Under the pieces are notes generated by a model. That model was given only the letters and a program-made list of their open reading frames with translations, was not told where the DNA came from and did no database searches. This document shows positions 12,121-25,020 of a DNA stretch of 64,000 nucleotides, piece by piece (within the stretch, counting starts at the first letter, position 1; the number at the start of each line of letters is the position of its first letter). Source of the stretch: Bromus sterilis (taxonomy: Eukaryota; Streptophyta; Magnoliopsida; Poales; Poaceae); assembly GCA_950022295.1 (NCBI GenBank), contig OX465596.1:126460501-126524500 (forward strand), written 5' to 3'. Position numbers and translations under genes: made by a program.

Positions 12121-12487
12121 TGGTCTGGTGAGCATAGAGAACTGCATTTATGTTTTATTTTTATTTTTCATGTGAGCTGCATGGTTTGCTTTCTTAGTGA
12201 ACTGCATCACTACCAATGTGTAATGTGTTTTTTACTCATCAGGACTGCGGATTAAATGATGAAATTCAAAGGGAGCGCACCACGGAGGCTGATACTGTAG
12301 AAGGGGCACTGGTCTGGTGAGCATAGAGAACTGCATTTATGTTTTATTTTTCATGCGAGCTGCATGGTTTGCTTTCTTAGTGAACTACATCACCACCAAT
12401 ATGTAATGTGTTTTTTTACTCATCAGGACTGCTGCTTAAATGATGAAATTCAAGGGGAGCGCACCACGGAGGCTGATACTGTAGAAA
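12121..12487 (+). repeat. Tandem duplication of an intron plus exon (about 185 bp, two copies)
   Basis: Both copies run from GGTCTGGTGAGCATAGAG through a T-rich intron with two GTGA.CTGCAT motifs to an exon starting GACTGC and ending in ...GAGGCTGATACTGTAGAA. Copy 1 is about 12121-12302 and copy 2 about 12309-12487. The donor and acceptor sites are kept in both, so the duplication added one exon to the Ulp1-like gene. Confidence 0.8.
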
Positions 12488-14106
12488 GGAGAGAAGGAGG
12501 GGATCCTAATGTGGAGGTTGGTAAGGCTGATGGTAGAGAAGGAGGTGAGGGTTCCGTCGAGGCTGAAAAGGTAGAAGAGAGAGAAGGAAGTGAGGATGTT
12601 GTGGATGATGATAAGCCATAAGAAAGAGAAGGGGCTCCACGTGTTATAGTTGAAATGGAAGAAAGGAGAGAAGGAGCTAGAGTCGTGGATGATGCTGCGG
12701 GGATCGCCATTGGCACTGATGGTGTTGTTGGGCTATCTGTTTTGTTGTCTGGTGACGATGTGCCTGAGAACTTCCATGTTGCCCCTCGTGCGACCAAGCA
12801 ATCTCAAGGAAATCTGGCTGACAGTAATCCGGATGTCCCAGCTGAGACAACTAAAGCCCCAGCTGAGACAATTTTGATTGGCTCCGAAGCGGAAAATCCA
12901 AGTCTTATGCAGGAAATGAGCAATCAAGCGTCCCTTGACGATGATATCACCGGGCTGGATCACTTCAGTCTACGCGAAGATGCATCCGGGGAGTGGCAGG
13001 ATGTGGATTCTGAAACCGAAGGTAAACGAACTGCATTATTTTTGTTCTATTTTCTGGTCGAATCAACCGTGTTGTTCTATCTCTGATATCGGTCTCACTA
13101 TGTTTTGTAGACGAGGAATTAGCTGTTGGCACTCCTTCGAGCATTGATCCAACTCTTCTGAGGAGATACAACGAGTTATATGACGCTGTTTTGAGGGCTA
13201 GGAGGGATAAGAAGAAGAAGTATGTTATTTTTTGTCTTATACCCGGTTATTTATTGTGTTGTTTTTTTAGGGACACACAGCTTATGACTTTTTGTTGTGT
13301 TTTTTCTTCTTTTCTGAAGGGATTAAGTTGCATTCAAGGAAATTTTTTGTTATATTACTATCGGTCAGGTTGGCGAGTCTTATTGGTCCTACGGAATGTT
13401 GAGCACGCGCCTCGCAAGTATTGGGGTCTCTATGTTAGTTGAGAGGTTCAAAGGATCTCAAACGTTAATTGTCCCGTACAACCTATGTGTAAGCGTTTTC
13501 ATTAATTTATCCTTCTCCCTCATCTACATTTATTGTGTTATAAGTTTTTTTTAAGTGGTCACATTAACTTTGTGGTTTTGTCTTTTTGGCAGAATTCCAT
13601 CAAGAACGGCGGTGCCACAAATAGGGCTCTTAAAAAGATGTTTTCTTCAAGTGCAGAGGAACGTGTGGACAAGAAAAACTTGGTATTCCACTTGACCATT
13701 TTTCGTCATTTTTTGAAATAAGTTTTCTACTTTTACTTTTTCTCATATGGTTTGTTTTATTCCTTTTTAATACAGATTATGTTTGCAACGTTTGATCCTC
13801 CTCCTGCATCAATGAAGGATGCGATCGGCCACTACTGCTTGGTTACTTTGAACCTGTCAGCCAAGCGTTTTGAGTTTCTCGACTCATACAATGGTCCTGA
13901 CGGTCCTTCTACAAATAATGTCTTCAGGAAAATGGTTAAGAATATAAAAAAAGTTTGGAAAAATGGCAGTGAAAGTTTGATGAGCCGTTGAACCCTCCCA
14001 CCCTCGACGACTCTGTGCTGGCTCATGTTAATGTTCCGCAGCAGGAAAACGGGTTTGTACTTGTTCTCCTTTCTATTTCCTCCTTTATATTTTTCTGCGT
14101 AGTGAT

Positions 14107-14305
14107 CCACATTGTTTTACAGAATTTTAGAACCATCTTTTCCTCGAGTTTAGTGCATTACTAATGTGTTATTAGTGGTTCTCCTTTTTTTGCCTGTTGT
14201 ATAGTGAGCTGCATTGCTTTACTAAATTTATAGCATCTTTTCCTTTGAGTAAACTGCACTACTAATGTGTTATTAGTTGTTCTCCCTTGGATCTTGCATA
14301 GTGAG
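14107..14305 (+). repeat. Intronic tandem repeat, about 97 bp, continued at 30176
   Basis: Two units (about 14107-14203 and 14204-14300) share ..CATCTTTTCCT..GAGT..ACTGCA.TACTAATGTGTTATTAGT..TTCTCC. A third begins at 14301 (GTGAG) and continues on the far side of the solo LTR at 30176 with CTGCATTGCTTTACTAAC and ..TTTGAGTGAATTGCATT. The LTR therefore landed inside the third unit. Confidence 0.7.
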
Positions 14306-14692
14306 TGATACGTCCCAAACGTATCAATAATTTATGCTTGCTCCATGCATGTTTTGTGTGATATTGCTATGATCTAGATACACTTTCATACGCTTTTGAC
14401 CATATTTCGACTAACCTATTAACTCAGTGCACCCCAGTGCCAGTTTCTGTTTTCTGCTATTTTTTTGTTCCAGGTTTCCCCCATATTAAAAGTGCTCAAA
14501 ATTTTTGGGAAAAAATGGATGAAAAATGAGCGCATCGGAAGCTTCTGGAACCCCGAAGGAGGGCTAGGGGGCCACCACCAGGTGCCCAAGCGGCCACCTG
14601 GCGCGGCAAAGGGCGCCAGGGGGACGCCTGGACTCCTGGTGGCCCCCCTGGCTGCCCCCCTTCGCCTATATATTCCCTGTGACGTGAAACTT

Positions 14693-16071
14693 TGAAAGTC
14701 CAAGTATGTGATCAGAGGGGGAGGGGGTGAATGATCACTTCAAAATTTTCTAATGAAACTATTGAAGTGAAGCATAAGTAGGGCGGAAAAGCGAAGTTAA
14801 ACTGGAAGCGAAACTAAATGCAGTGAATCAAAACACATTGAAGCATAACTGCGAAGCAAATGCAATACTGAAGGTAAATGCTCGAAGTAAAACGAACTGG
14901 GACTCGGCGATGTTTGTTCGACCAGTTCACGCTCTGCAAAGCGCTATGTCTGGTTGGAGGGACTGGTGATTGAACACCTGGAGCAAATCTCTCTCCGTCC
15001 GTTGCTCCACTGCACCAAACTACTTGAGCTTGGTCAGTTCTTCACTCGTGGTTGATTATTGAGGAAATCACCGAAACCTTTGATAAACTGGACTTTGAGG
15101 CGACAATTACTCTTCGCTCTCTGAAGAACAACACTCTAACTCCTTGAGCTTGGTCAGCTCTTCACTCGTGATTGATTATTGAGGAAATCACAGAAACCTT
15201 TGACAAACTGGACTTCGAGGCGACAATTACTCTTCGCTCTCTGAAGAACAACACTCTAACCGTCTAGGAGAATTGCAGTTATCCAAGATAAAAAGGCTAG
15301 TAAGCTTTCACCTAAGTCATCTAAAATATACTCAGATTAATGGGACTTAGGCTTCAGTATTCTGGATTTTGGGTTTTGCTTCGGTGGCATTTTTGGGGTG
15401 CTCTCTTCAATCTCTCTCAGGAATATTCTTGGAGCAGCCACCCGCAAATGGAGGAGGGGGCGGCGTATTTATAGTTGGCGATCCCGAGGTGCGGAATGAC
15501 CAAATTGACCTGAGGTGACGGTTTGACACGTGTCCACAACGGTCGGATTTGTCATCACTGCGCAACTTTACTTGCGGAACAAGTAAAGCTGACTCACGGA
15601 CTTAGTTCTGCTTCAGAAGCCAAAGAACGAAGTCTTTGCTACTGAAGCTTAACTCAGTGCACATGAGATTTCTTCGCTCAGGCTTCTCCCTTGGTTTGGA
15701 TTTGATCTGAGCATTTTCTCAATGACTTCGGTGTCCACAAACTAAAGACCCCTCTTGATAGTACAGTTTGTCCTATGACTCAAGGAACAGAAAAAGAACT
15801 ACACAAAAACATCTAAGTCTTGCGCCGTCTTCTTCATTTCCTTCAATGAATTGAGCTTCAGGACACCTTCATTTTTGGGGGTCATCCTCCGTGATTAAGC
15901 TTCGCTCAGGGGGTAATGCTTCGATAACTTGAAGACCTTCCCTGAAGCTTTATCACCTAGCTTGTCCTTCAGGAACCTATACAGCTGTTTACACTAGAAA
16001 ACATTGTTAGTTCCTCTACTGTCTTGTCCAACAATATCCAAAACACACGGGGGCAAAATTTTGCTCTTACA
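14693..16071 (-). repeat. 3' LTR of the Copia element (1379 bp)
   Basis: About 120 bp longer than the other LTR because a segment is tandemly duplicated at about 15021-15260 (CTTGAGCTTGGTCAG...AACACTCTAAC, two copies with a few differences). The TATA region CTATAAATAC reads on the minus strand at 15465-15474. Confidence 0.92.
15021..15260 (-). repeat. 120-bp tandem duplication inside the 3' LTR
   Basis: Two adjacent copies starting CTTGAGCTTGGTCAG. The 5' LTR has a single copy at about 28008-28127. The two copies differ at several positions, so the duplication is not brand new. Confidence 0.85.
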
Positions 16072-16088
16072 ATCTCCCCCTTTTTGGA
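16072..16088 (-). other. Polypurine tract of the Copia element
   Basis: On the minus strand AAAAAGGGGGAGAT lies directly against the TG of the 3' LTR. This is where plus-strand DNA synthesis is primed. Confidence 0.85.
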
Positions 16089-16610
16089 CTATTGTTGACA
16101 AAACAGGCATCGATAAAATATATTGAAGTTTTTGTGAAGAGATGGGACAAACTCTAAGATATGAAGTTTTTGGCTCCCTGTGAATGCAAGCATCGAAGAT
16201 TTATATAAACGAAGTTAATGCTTGAGATAATTTTCTTCGGTGGAGAGCAAAACAAATATCTTAGCGAAGACAATTGCAGTTGAAGATATATATCCAATAA
16301 TGTATGCAAATTATTCCAATGACCTCTGACTTAGAAAATAATAACCACCTGCAAGATAGAAGATACGAAGCAATACTTTCAAGCAAAGGGGTTATTAAAA
16401 CTTAAGCGTATCACAGAAGTAGCAGGACCGAAGTTAAACTTAAGTTAAAACCCAATCGAAGAGAATGTAATGTTTGTTGTAACTTAACCGAACGAAGCAA
16501 AAGAAAATATAGCAAACCCTTTCCCCGATGCAAATCTAACTCATCGATGCCCTCATTCTCCCCCTTTTTGTCAATGATTGGAAAAAAGGTTGAGAAGAGG
16601 TTCGAGAGAG

Positions 16611-19600
16611 CTAGTGCGCGGCATCAGCACCCTGGGAACCGGACGAAGCAGAGCTTGACGAAGACTCATCCGACGAAGACTGATCGCCTGAGGATTCTTC
16701 TACGGAAGAAGACGTTGGAATAGCTTCGTGGCGCGACTGAGTGATGAGGTTGATGTCGAGGTCGCTTTCGTCGAGGCCGTCGTCGTCCTTTGAAGTAATG
16801 GAGTCGTTCTCGGAGACGGTGTCAGGCCAGATGGGTTCAGGTTCGTTGACGAAGAATACTTCATCAATCTTCTGCAGGGGAGGGATCTTCTGATTCGGGC
16901 GGTCAACTGTATCATCACGAGAATAGTTTCGCTGGAGGTTCTCATACTCTTTTTAAATGCGATCTTTACGAAGGCCTTTGACAGAGTTGAATTTCCGGAG
17001 CCCCTTCCAGGAATGACGCTTGAGCACACAGAGGAAACTGATTGTTGTTGAGTGCAATGTTTCCAACTCTGTTGATCTCATCAGCAAGAAATTGCATTTG
17101 GCGCTGATTGGCTTCAATGTAGTTGTCAAGCATTTGCTGCGACCGAATATTAACTTCAAAATGATGGAAGTCTTTCTGGAACTTCTTGGATAAGTTTCGC
17201 TCATTTACTTCATGGCGCACACCAACATATGTGGCAAAAGGATCATTGGGCTTTCTCAGCAATGCCAAAGTGTCACGCACTGGTGGCAAGAAAAATCTTC
17301 GGATGATGGCGAGCCACAAAGTCTTCGTTCCTGCCATAATCGCAGACAACTTGCAGCCAGGGAGCATAAGGTTTCAGTGTGAATGGTAGCTCTGCTGCAT
17401 GAACCAAGTTCCTAATGAAGCAATCCTCAAAGTAAAATATGAGACCATGAGTGAGCTTCATAATTGCATGCCTTGTCTCTGGATAAATGTCCGATTCGTA
17501 CGAAGCAGTACTCAAAGGGATCAATGAGTTGGACAAGATGTAGAACCAAGTCCTGGAGATGAAGTTCAAATTCTTCGGGCGAATGTTTTCAGGAAGGGAG
17601 CTTGCAGATACTTCAGAGTCCAACAGAGTAGCAAATTCTTCTTCAGCCAGATCAGGTTCTAAGTGAATCTTTTCTTGGACTCCCGAATGCCTTGGAATAT
17701 TGAGAATTTACATGAATTCAGCAGAGGACATCCTGAAGACTTTGCCTTGAATCATCCATTCCAGCGTCCATGAGCCGGGTTCATTTGCTTCACCAGAAAC
17801 ATAGAGAGTTGCATAGAATTGCTTGATAAGTTCAGAATTGAAGGGAGTGCTCAAAGAAAACAACCGAGTCAAATTCTGATTCTCAATGGTTTCGGTGATG
17901 TTCTGAAAGCAAGTGGCAGTGGAAAGACTTCGCATATCCAGAAATTTACGCCTGAACAGAACTCCTTGCTGACAGAAGACTTTGGTGTAGAGGATTTGCT
18001 GTTCTGCAGTCCAAAAGCGAAGATTATCCACGGTGCGATCTGAAGTATACGGACTGACACCAAAGAAACGGTGGCGCTTCTGATGCTGCTCCAAGTTGAA
18101 GTCCGGGACATGTCTTGAAGAATAACCAGCACCCTTGAAAATAGGAAAAGTTTCACGAGGGTAATTGGATTCAAGCTGGGTATCTTGGCAGGGGCGCGAA
18201 TGCGCGCGAAACCTTTGCAAAGGAGCAATTGGATTGGCGCTAGAAGGGCCCGCAGTTTGAGCGACTATAAGCGCTTGCTCTTGCGACAGATTCAGTATCT
18301 GAACTTGTTCTTCTTCGTCGTCATGTGCTTTGGTGCGAGGCACAATGGTTTCGGATTCTTGAACAGATCTGGCAGGGGGAAAATCTCGGGTGACATGTGT
18401 TCGGGAGTGGGTTGGGGACGGTGACTTTTCTTCATGGGGAGGTGATGGAGGTGGTGCGGGAGCAGCTGGTGGAGTGGGAATCCTTTGTGGTGAGGGGATT
18501 GGGGCACGGATGGGTGTGGGTGCACGAGGTGGAATGGGTGTGGTAGTTCGTGCAGGTGTTGGAGTAGGGGTAGGAGCTCTTTGTGGTGGAGTTGGTTTTG
18601 GGGTGGTTCTGGTAAGAGGGGGTGTAGGAGTCTTGGTGGGTGGAGCTGAAGGTTTTGGTATGGGCTGGGATGGCTTTTGCTTCGGGGTAGGAGTGGGAAC
18701 TGCTTCAGGAGTTTCCTTCGGCTGTTCATCACTGGTGTCCATGTCTGCAGCTGAAGCCAAAGTTACCTTGTGCTTCTTTGTGGTCCGCTTCTTGGGTGAA
18801 GGACCTGAGGCCTTTGATGCAGCAGGCTTAGCACCGATGGTTGTGCAACAACAGGTTCAGCTTCGGGAGAAGCTTTGCGCTTCCTTGAATCCTTCCATAA
18901 TGGAAGCATTATGGGTCTTCACCATTTCATCAACAGCGGCCTTGACTTTGCCTTTGAAGATTTTGATATTGTTCTTGGTGGTGGTGTTGACGTCCGTCAC
19001 TTGCTGAAGCAATTTCAGAGCGTGCTGTTTGAATTCTTCATCTGGTTCAGATTCAGCGCGCTTCTGATAGTTGTGGATCTTTTTGATTTCAGCCCTATCT
19101 CTAGAATGCAGATCCTTCAGCTGACTGATCATTGTGGAGATCATAGCTTCGATGGAGCTTGAGATGTACACTTCTCCAAGATCAACAGCTTCTGGCTCTT
19201 CAGCATCACATTTTTCCCAAAGGGCTTCAGTGATGCCCAACTGATCCCAGAGTTCGCCTTCACGCGGGTCAGGGAACTGATGGTCACTGTGGCGATCAGC
19301 TTCAGCTTGAGCTTCAGGCATAGATATGCCTTTCTGCTTCGATCGAATAGAGGAGGGAGTCATATCAACAACGGGCTTCTTCTGACTTGCCCTAGCAGCT
19401 TTCTCTGCTTTCTTTGTCCTGAGGCTGTCTAGAGTGGCCTTGCGTTTTACTTCAAGCTCGGCCAGCTGTTTAGCTTCAGGGGCAGCTTTTACTTCATTCT
19501 TTTCGGCTTCGGCGAGCTTGCGCTTCGTCTCAGCCTTCTCTGCAGCCCATTTTGCAGAGTCCAACTCCTTTTGCTTTCTTGCAGTGTCCTCATCTGCTTT

Positions 19601-20668
19601 CTTCTTCTCAGCAGAACTTCTAGCAAGTATGTTGCGCTCAAGTGCCTCTTCGAGGTCTTTCTGTCTCAATTCTTCTTCAGTGAGCTTGTGCTTCGCTGAA
19701 GGGTTTGGTGTGGCAGACTGCTTGGGCTTCGTTGGTGCTGAAGCCTTTGCAGGTTGATGCTTCTTAGCAGGGTCATGCTTCTGCTTCGATCGCCTCTAAG
19801 TGTTGAGGGCATCAGCCGGTGGCTTGGAGGCCAAGGGCTTCGCAACCACCAAGTTTGTCAAATCGATGGTGGGGCGAGCAGAAGACTTGTCCTTGGGGTC
19901 TTGAAACTTAATCCCCTTAGCAGCAGGTTTCTCTCCTGGCTTCTTCTTCAGAGGGATCTGAAGTCTTTTCTTCTTGGGGGGAGCAGGATCATCAGATTCA
20001 TCATCTGCTTCGGATTCTGATTCGTTATCAGCAGCATTTTATTCGTCCAACATTGAATCCTCTAGAGCTGCTTGCTCTAACTTAGCTTGCTCTTCATCTT
20101 CTGTGGTAGCATGAGGAGGAGAAGCAGATTTCTTCTTGAGCTTCTTCTTCTTCGAGCTAGGCCCAACATCATGGGCTTCAGCTTCAGCCAACTTGGCTGC
20201 CTTCTTCTCTTCTTTCAGTCTCTTATTTTCAGCAGCAATCCTCAAACATTCTTCTTCGTCAGGATAGTCATCTGGAGTCTTGAGAGTGTTGGGGTGAGGA
20301 AGCTTCCGTGGAACTGGGTAATATAAATGGCGATTTTCTTCGGTGTACTGACTACACATGGCCGAAGTATATTGAAAGGGTGGACTGAAGGCAAATTTCA
20401 TAGCCCACTTCCAGTCAGGGATGCTCTTGTACTTGTACCATCTAACAGCCCAGTACCAGCGAATGTTTTGCAAGCGATTCTTGCGCTGATCCTTGGTTTC
20501 TCCAGGAGGCGTATCATATCCAAGCTCTAAGTGAATGGATTCGGGGATGCCTCTGGCATTGTTGGTTTCCTTCGTTCTTCCACCTTTCTTCTTCGGAGCA
20601 GACCGTTCTGCTTCGTTGATGTGGTCAAGATTTGGTGACTCATTTCCGAAGCCTAACTCAGTAGACAT
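16611..20668 (-). pseudogene. Extra 3' ORF (envelope-like position) of SIRE-type Copia, degraded
   Basis: Read on the minus strand from an ATG at 20668 (MSTELGFGNE) to a TAG at 16611-16613, about 1350 residues if undamaged. Parts in order: an N-terminal region with RWYWAVRWYKYKSIPDW; Lys/Glu-rich coiled-coil-like stretches (about 20200-18860); a Pro/Thr-rich low-complexity stretch (18720-18370); a globular region (FRRKFLDMRSL..., SDIYPETRHAIMKLTHGL..., 18040-17270); and a Ser/Asp/Glu-rich tail. Lesions in the same frame: TAA 20039-20041, TAG 19796-19798, TAA 17708-17710; frameshifts near 18890-18810 and 17300, and more damage near 16950. SIRE-lineage elements often have such a frame, called envelope-like from its position. 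I see no clear signal peptide or membrane anchor, so an envelope role is not supported. A T-rich run ending TTTTCACAG just before the ATG looks like a splice acceptor. Confidence 0.72.
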
Positions 20669-21727
20669 CCTGTGAAAAGCATAAAGGTGGCGAGGGAAAA
20701 AAGGCAAGTATGGAATGAGCACCAGCAAAAGTTTCGATCCAAAAACAAAAGTTTTGACAAGAGATTCAGTGAAGAATTTTGGGTGAAGATTCTTGTCTAT
20801 TCTGAGCTAGACTTAACTTCATGCAATGAAGAACTGAAACCCTAACACAGAACAGAAAGACTCAAGCCCTAACTTCTAACTTGAATCGAGATGGGAACCT
20901 TTTGGCTAGAAGAAACATATTTCCCAACAGTGCAACGATCCAACGGATCAAAGAAACCTAAGGAATTCATCCCAACAAACAGACTAAGAACATGGATCCG
21001 ATCTAGAAGAAGGAGGAGCAAAGAGAACAGAGATCGGATCGGGGGCTTGGTGTACCCTATCTCGGTGACGTCGAGCAGCTACGGCGGTGAAGAGCGAGGA
21101 GGACGTGCTCGTCGACGGCGTGAAGTCCACGGCGGCGCTCTTCCGGGCAGTGAAGCGGCGAGAACGGCGACGGGGACGAATAGCTCGGCGGCGCTCGGGA
21201 GAGAGAGGGTTCCGGAGAGATGCGAATGATTTGGAAGGTAGGATTTGCTGGGGGGGTTGCGTTATATAGGCTGGTCTAACAGGAGTTGTCAGATCAGATC
21301 GAACGTCTCCCAGCGTCTGTCTCTCCGGATTCTACGGCGAGGATTTCGTGGCGAATCGCGAGAGAATCTCAACGACCCGGATTTGATGGGATATCAACGA
21401 CCGAAGAATAAGTCCTCGACTTGAGTAAAACTTCGATAAAAATTCGAAGCATTTGATTCGGAACTCAATGATGTTCGAAGCAAAATACTTTCCGTTTCAA
21501 TTGTGCTCAACCACTTTGGATAGACAGAACAAGAAAGAAGAAGAATAGAAGGGATAGGGTCCGAAACTTATCACCTCGAAGAAAAACCAAACGAAGCAAA
21601 AGGTGATAAGCATAGGGGACTAAATCCAAGCGAAATAAAATAAAATAAGTGAAGAAAAATCAAACGACGAAACTAAAAAGGTAAACAACGAAATAAATGA
21701 GTATATACAGGAGTAAGAGGTTCGATC
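20669..21727 (-). other. Non-coding spacer between RNase H and the extra ORF
   Basis: No convincing frame. It contains a GC-rich stretch on 21050-21230 and A-rich stretches elsewhere. It may hold the promoter or splice acceptor for the extra ORF; only the acceptor-like sequence next to 20668 is visible. Confidence 0.5.
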
Positions 21728-24700
21728 TTACAGTACATTTCGTGAGTCCAATATATTGAGCTCACACCTTAACGCACATAACCTTTTCTCATCCAATGGT
21801 TTCGTAAATATGTCAGCCAGTTGATCTTCCGTTCTGACATGACTTATAACAATATCTTCACGCTGAACATGATCACGAATAAAATGATGACGAATGTCAA
21901 TATGCTTCGTGCGAGAGTGTTGCACAGGATTGTGAGCAATTTTGATTGCACTCTCATTATCACATAGAAGGGGAATTTTCTTCACATGAATACCATAATC
22001 CTTCAGTGTTTGCTTCAGCCAAAGAATCTGAGTACAGCATGATCCAGCAGCAATGTATTCAGCTTCAGCAGTAGATATTGAAACACAGTTTTGCTTCTTT
22101 GAAGCCCAACACACAAGGGATCTACCAAGGAAATGACAAGTCCCTGAAGTTGATTTCCTATCCACACGATCACCAGCCCAGTCTGAATCAGAATAGCCAA
22201 TAAGATCAAACTAAGCTCCCTTGGGATACCACAAGCCCAAGGTAGGTGTGTGAGCAAGATACCGAAGAATTCGCTTTACAGCAGTATGATGTGATTCTTT
22301 TGGATTGGCCTGAAAACGAGCACAAATACATACTGAAAGCATAATGTCAGGTCTAGATGCACAAAGATATAAGAGAGATCCAATCATAGACCGATATTTC
22401 TTCTGGTCGAAGGCTTTGCCCTTCTCATCTGCATCTAAGAAGCCATTGGTTGGCATTGTAGTTTTGATAGTTTTGCAATCAGTAAGACCAAACTTCTTCA
22501 AGCAATCCTTGAGATATTTTTCTTGAGAAATAAAGGTGCCATTCTTCTGTTGACGAATTTGAAGTCCAAGGAAAAACTTCAATTCACCCATCATTGACAT
22601 CTCATATTTCTTCGACATCATTTTGGCACATTCTTCGCTGATTTCAGTGTTAGTGCATCCAAAAATGATATCATCCACATAAACTTGACATACAAAAAAA
22701 TCACCATTATAAGATCGAGTGAAAAGAGTTGGGTCAGTTGTTCCTGGTTTGAAGCCTTTCTTCAGAAGGAAATCCTTCAATGTGTCGTACCAAGCACGAG
22801 GTGTTTGCTTCAACCCATAGAGGGCCTTGTGTAACCTGTACACCATATCGGGTTTCTTTGGGTCTTCAAAACATGGAGGCTGCATAACATACACTTCTTC
22901 CTCGATTTCTCCGTTGAGAAAAGCACTTTTCACATTCATTTGATAAAGTAGAATGCCGTTGAAATTTGCAAAAGCAAGCATAACACGAATGGATTCGAGA
23001 CGAGCAACTGGAGCATAAGTTTCGCCGAAATCGATACCTTCGATTTGGGTGTATCCTTGTGCTACCAGTCGTGCTTTGTTTCTTACCACTATACCGTCTT
23101 CATCTTGCTTGTTGCGAAATATCCAATTTGTACCAATGATGTTGTGCTTCGTGGGATCAGGTCTATCAACTAAGGACCAGACTTTGTTTCGCTCGAACTG
23201 ATTAAGTTCTTCGAGCATAGAAGTTAACCAATCTGGGTCCTTCATGGCTTCATCAAACTTTGATGGTTCTAGTATGGAGACAAACGAAAATTTTCCACAG
23301 AAGTTAGCCAAACGAGTGCGAGAGCGAGTTGTGGGACGACCTGGTTGATGAATTTCTTCAAGGATCGAATCAACATCAACTCTTCTTCGAACTTGTGATA
23401 AGGTTGAATCATTTGCTTCAGGCTCAGCTTCTGCTTCAGGATTTGCTTCAGCTTTTGGATCTGCTTCACCTTCAGCTTCAGCATTTCCTTCGGGATTAGC
23501 ATTTCCTTCGTTCCCTTGTTCTTCTTCGTCCTGTTCATCATTATCTTCAGGATGTTGATTTCTAGCTCCCCGGGCTATGTGTGGGAACATTGGACCATCA
23601 TCATCCCTATTATCTTGACGATCATTAGCTTCAACAGGGCGAATATATCCAATAGCCATGGACCTGATCACTTCATCAAGAGGTGGTTCATCTAGATCAT
23701 GAGGCAAATGCTCTTTTTGAGAGCCATTAGTTTCATCAAACCTCACATTCACAGTTTCCATAACTTTCCCAAAGTGAGAGTTATAGACCCTGTAGGTGTG
23801 AGAGTTTGAGCCATAACCTAAAAGAAAACCTTCATGTGCCTTAGGGGAAAATTTGGAGCTATGATTCATATCTCTAATAAAGCAAGGAGCACCAAATACC
23901 CTAAGGTACGAAACATTTGGTTTGTTACCAGTGATAAGATCATGTGAAGTTTTCTTCAGAAATTTGTGAAGGTAAACCTTGTTGATGATATGACAAGCTG
24001 TGTTAATTTCTTCGGCCCAGAACCTGATAGGAGTCTTGTATTCAGCAAGCATAGTTCTGGTCATTTCAATAAGAGTTCTATTCTTCCTTTCAACTACACC
24101 ATTCTGTTGAGGTGTATAAGCAGCAGAGAACTCATGAGTAAAACCATGATCATCAAGAAAATCTTCAATATGAGTATTCTTGAATTCAGTTCCATTATCA
24201 CTTCGGATATGCTTCAGAGATAATTCATATTCAGTTTGAGCTCTCTTAGCGAATGACTTGAAGATTTCAACAACTTTGCTCTTGTCATCCAAAAATAAAA
24301 CCCAAGTATAACGAGAGAAATCATCAACAATAACAAGACCATATTTGTTTCCTCCCAGGCTTGCATAGTTTTGAGGACCAAAAATATCCATATGAAGCAA
24401 TTCAAGAGGACGAGTAGTAGTCATGATAGTCTTCGCTGAGTGATGTTTCTTCGTAATCTTACCAGCTTCACAAGCACTGCAGAGACGATCCTTATCGAAT
24501 TTTACTTCGCTAAGGCCAATAACATGGTTCTTCTTCACTAAGTTATGAAGATTTCTCATCCCTGCATGACCAAGTCTTCGATGCCATAACCAACCAGATG
24601 AAGGTTTTTTCCATTAAGCATGTGGATACAGCAGGGCCCGAAGAAAAATCAACAATATATAAATCTCCTTTTCGGTAACCCTCGAAGACAAACGTATAGT

Positions 24701-25020
24701 CATCCTGTGAAAAGACAACACAACGCGAAGCAAAAAATAGAACAAGCATACCCATATCACATAACTTCGAAATAGACATAAGATTATATCCAAGGGATTG
24801 GACTAGCATAACCTTGTCAATGTGCTTATCTTTCGATATGGCAACCTTACCCAAACCTAAAACTTTACCCTTGTTATTATCACCGAAGGTAATGTACTTC
24901 TGAGAAGAGTGAGATAGTTTTTCTTCGGTGAATAACTCCTTGTCTCCGGTCATATGATTTGTGCAACCACTATCCATGACCCATTCGGATCCACCGGAGA
25001 CATAGCCCTGCAGAAGAATT
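21728..25020 (-). pseudogene. Copia pol: protease remnant, integrase, reverse transcriptase, RNase H
   Basis: Segments in order on the minus strand: protease with the DSG active site (WVMDSGCTNHMTG, about 24977); GAG-pre-integrase (about 24650-24470, CSACEAGK); integrase core with MDIFGP, SDNGTEF and VVERKNRT giving the DDE triad; an acidic linker (23580-23400); reverse transcriptase with TNWIFRNK, the YVDDII catalytic motif (about 22675), and LYGLKQTPRAW; RNase H with SDSDWAGD, STAEAEYIA and CDNESAI, ending at 21728. Lesions: a 1-base frameshift near 25020 separates it from gag, a 1-base insertion near 24610 splits protease from integrase, and a TAG at 22211-22213 sits between reverse transcriptase and RNase H. 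All catalytic residues I looked for are present. The long open stretch 22211-24559 (782 codons) suggests moderate age. Confidence 0.92.

Noticed and set aside
18390..19007. Plus-strand Gly/Val-rich frame
   Set aside because: Antisense of the Pro/Thr-rich part of the extra ORF of the SIRE-type Copia.
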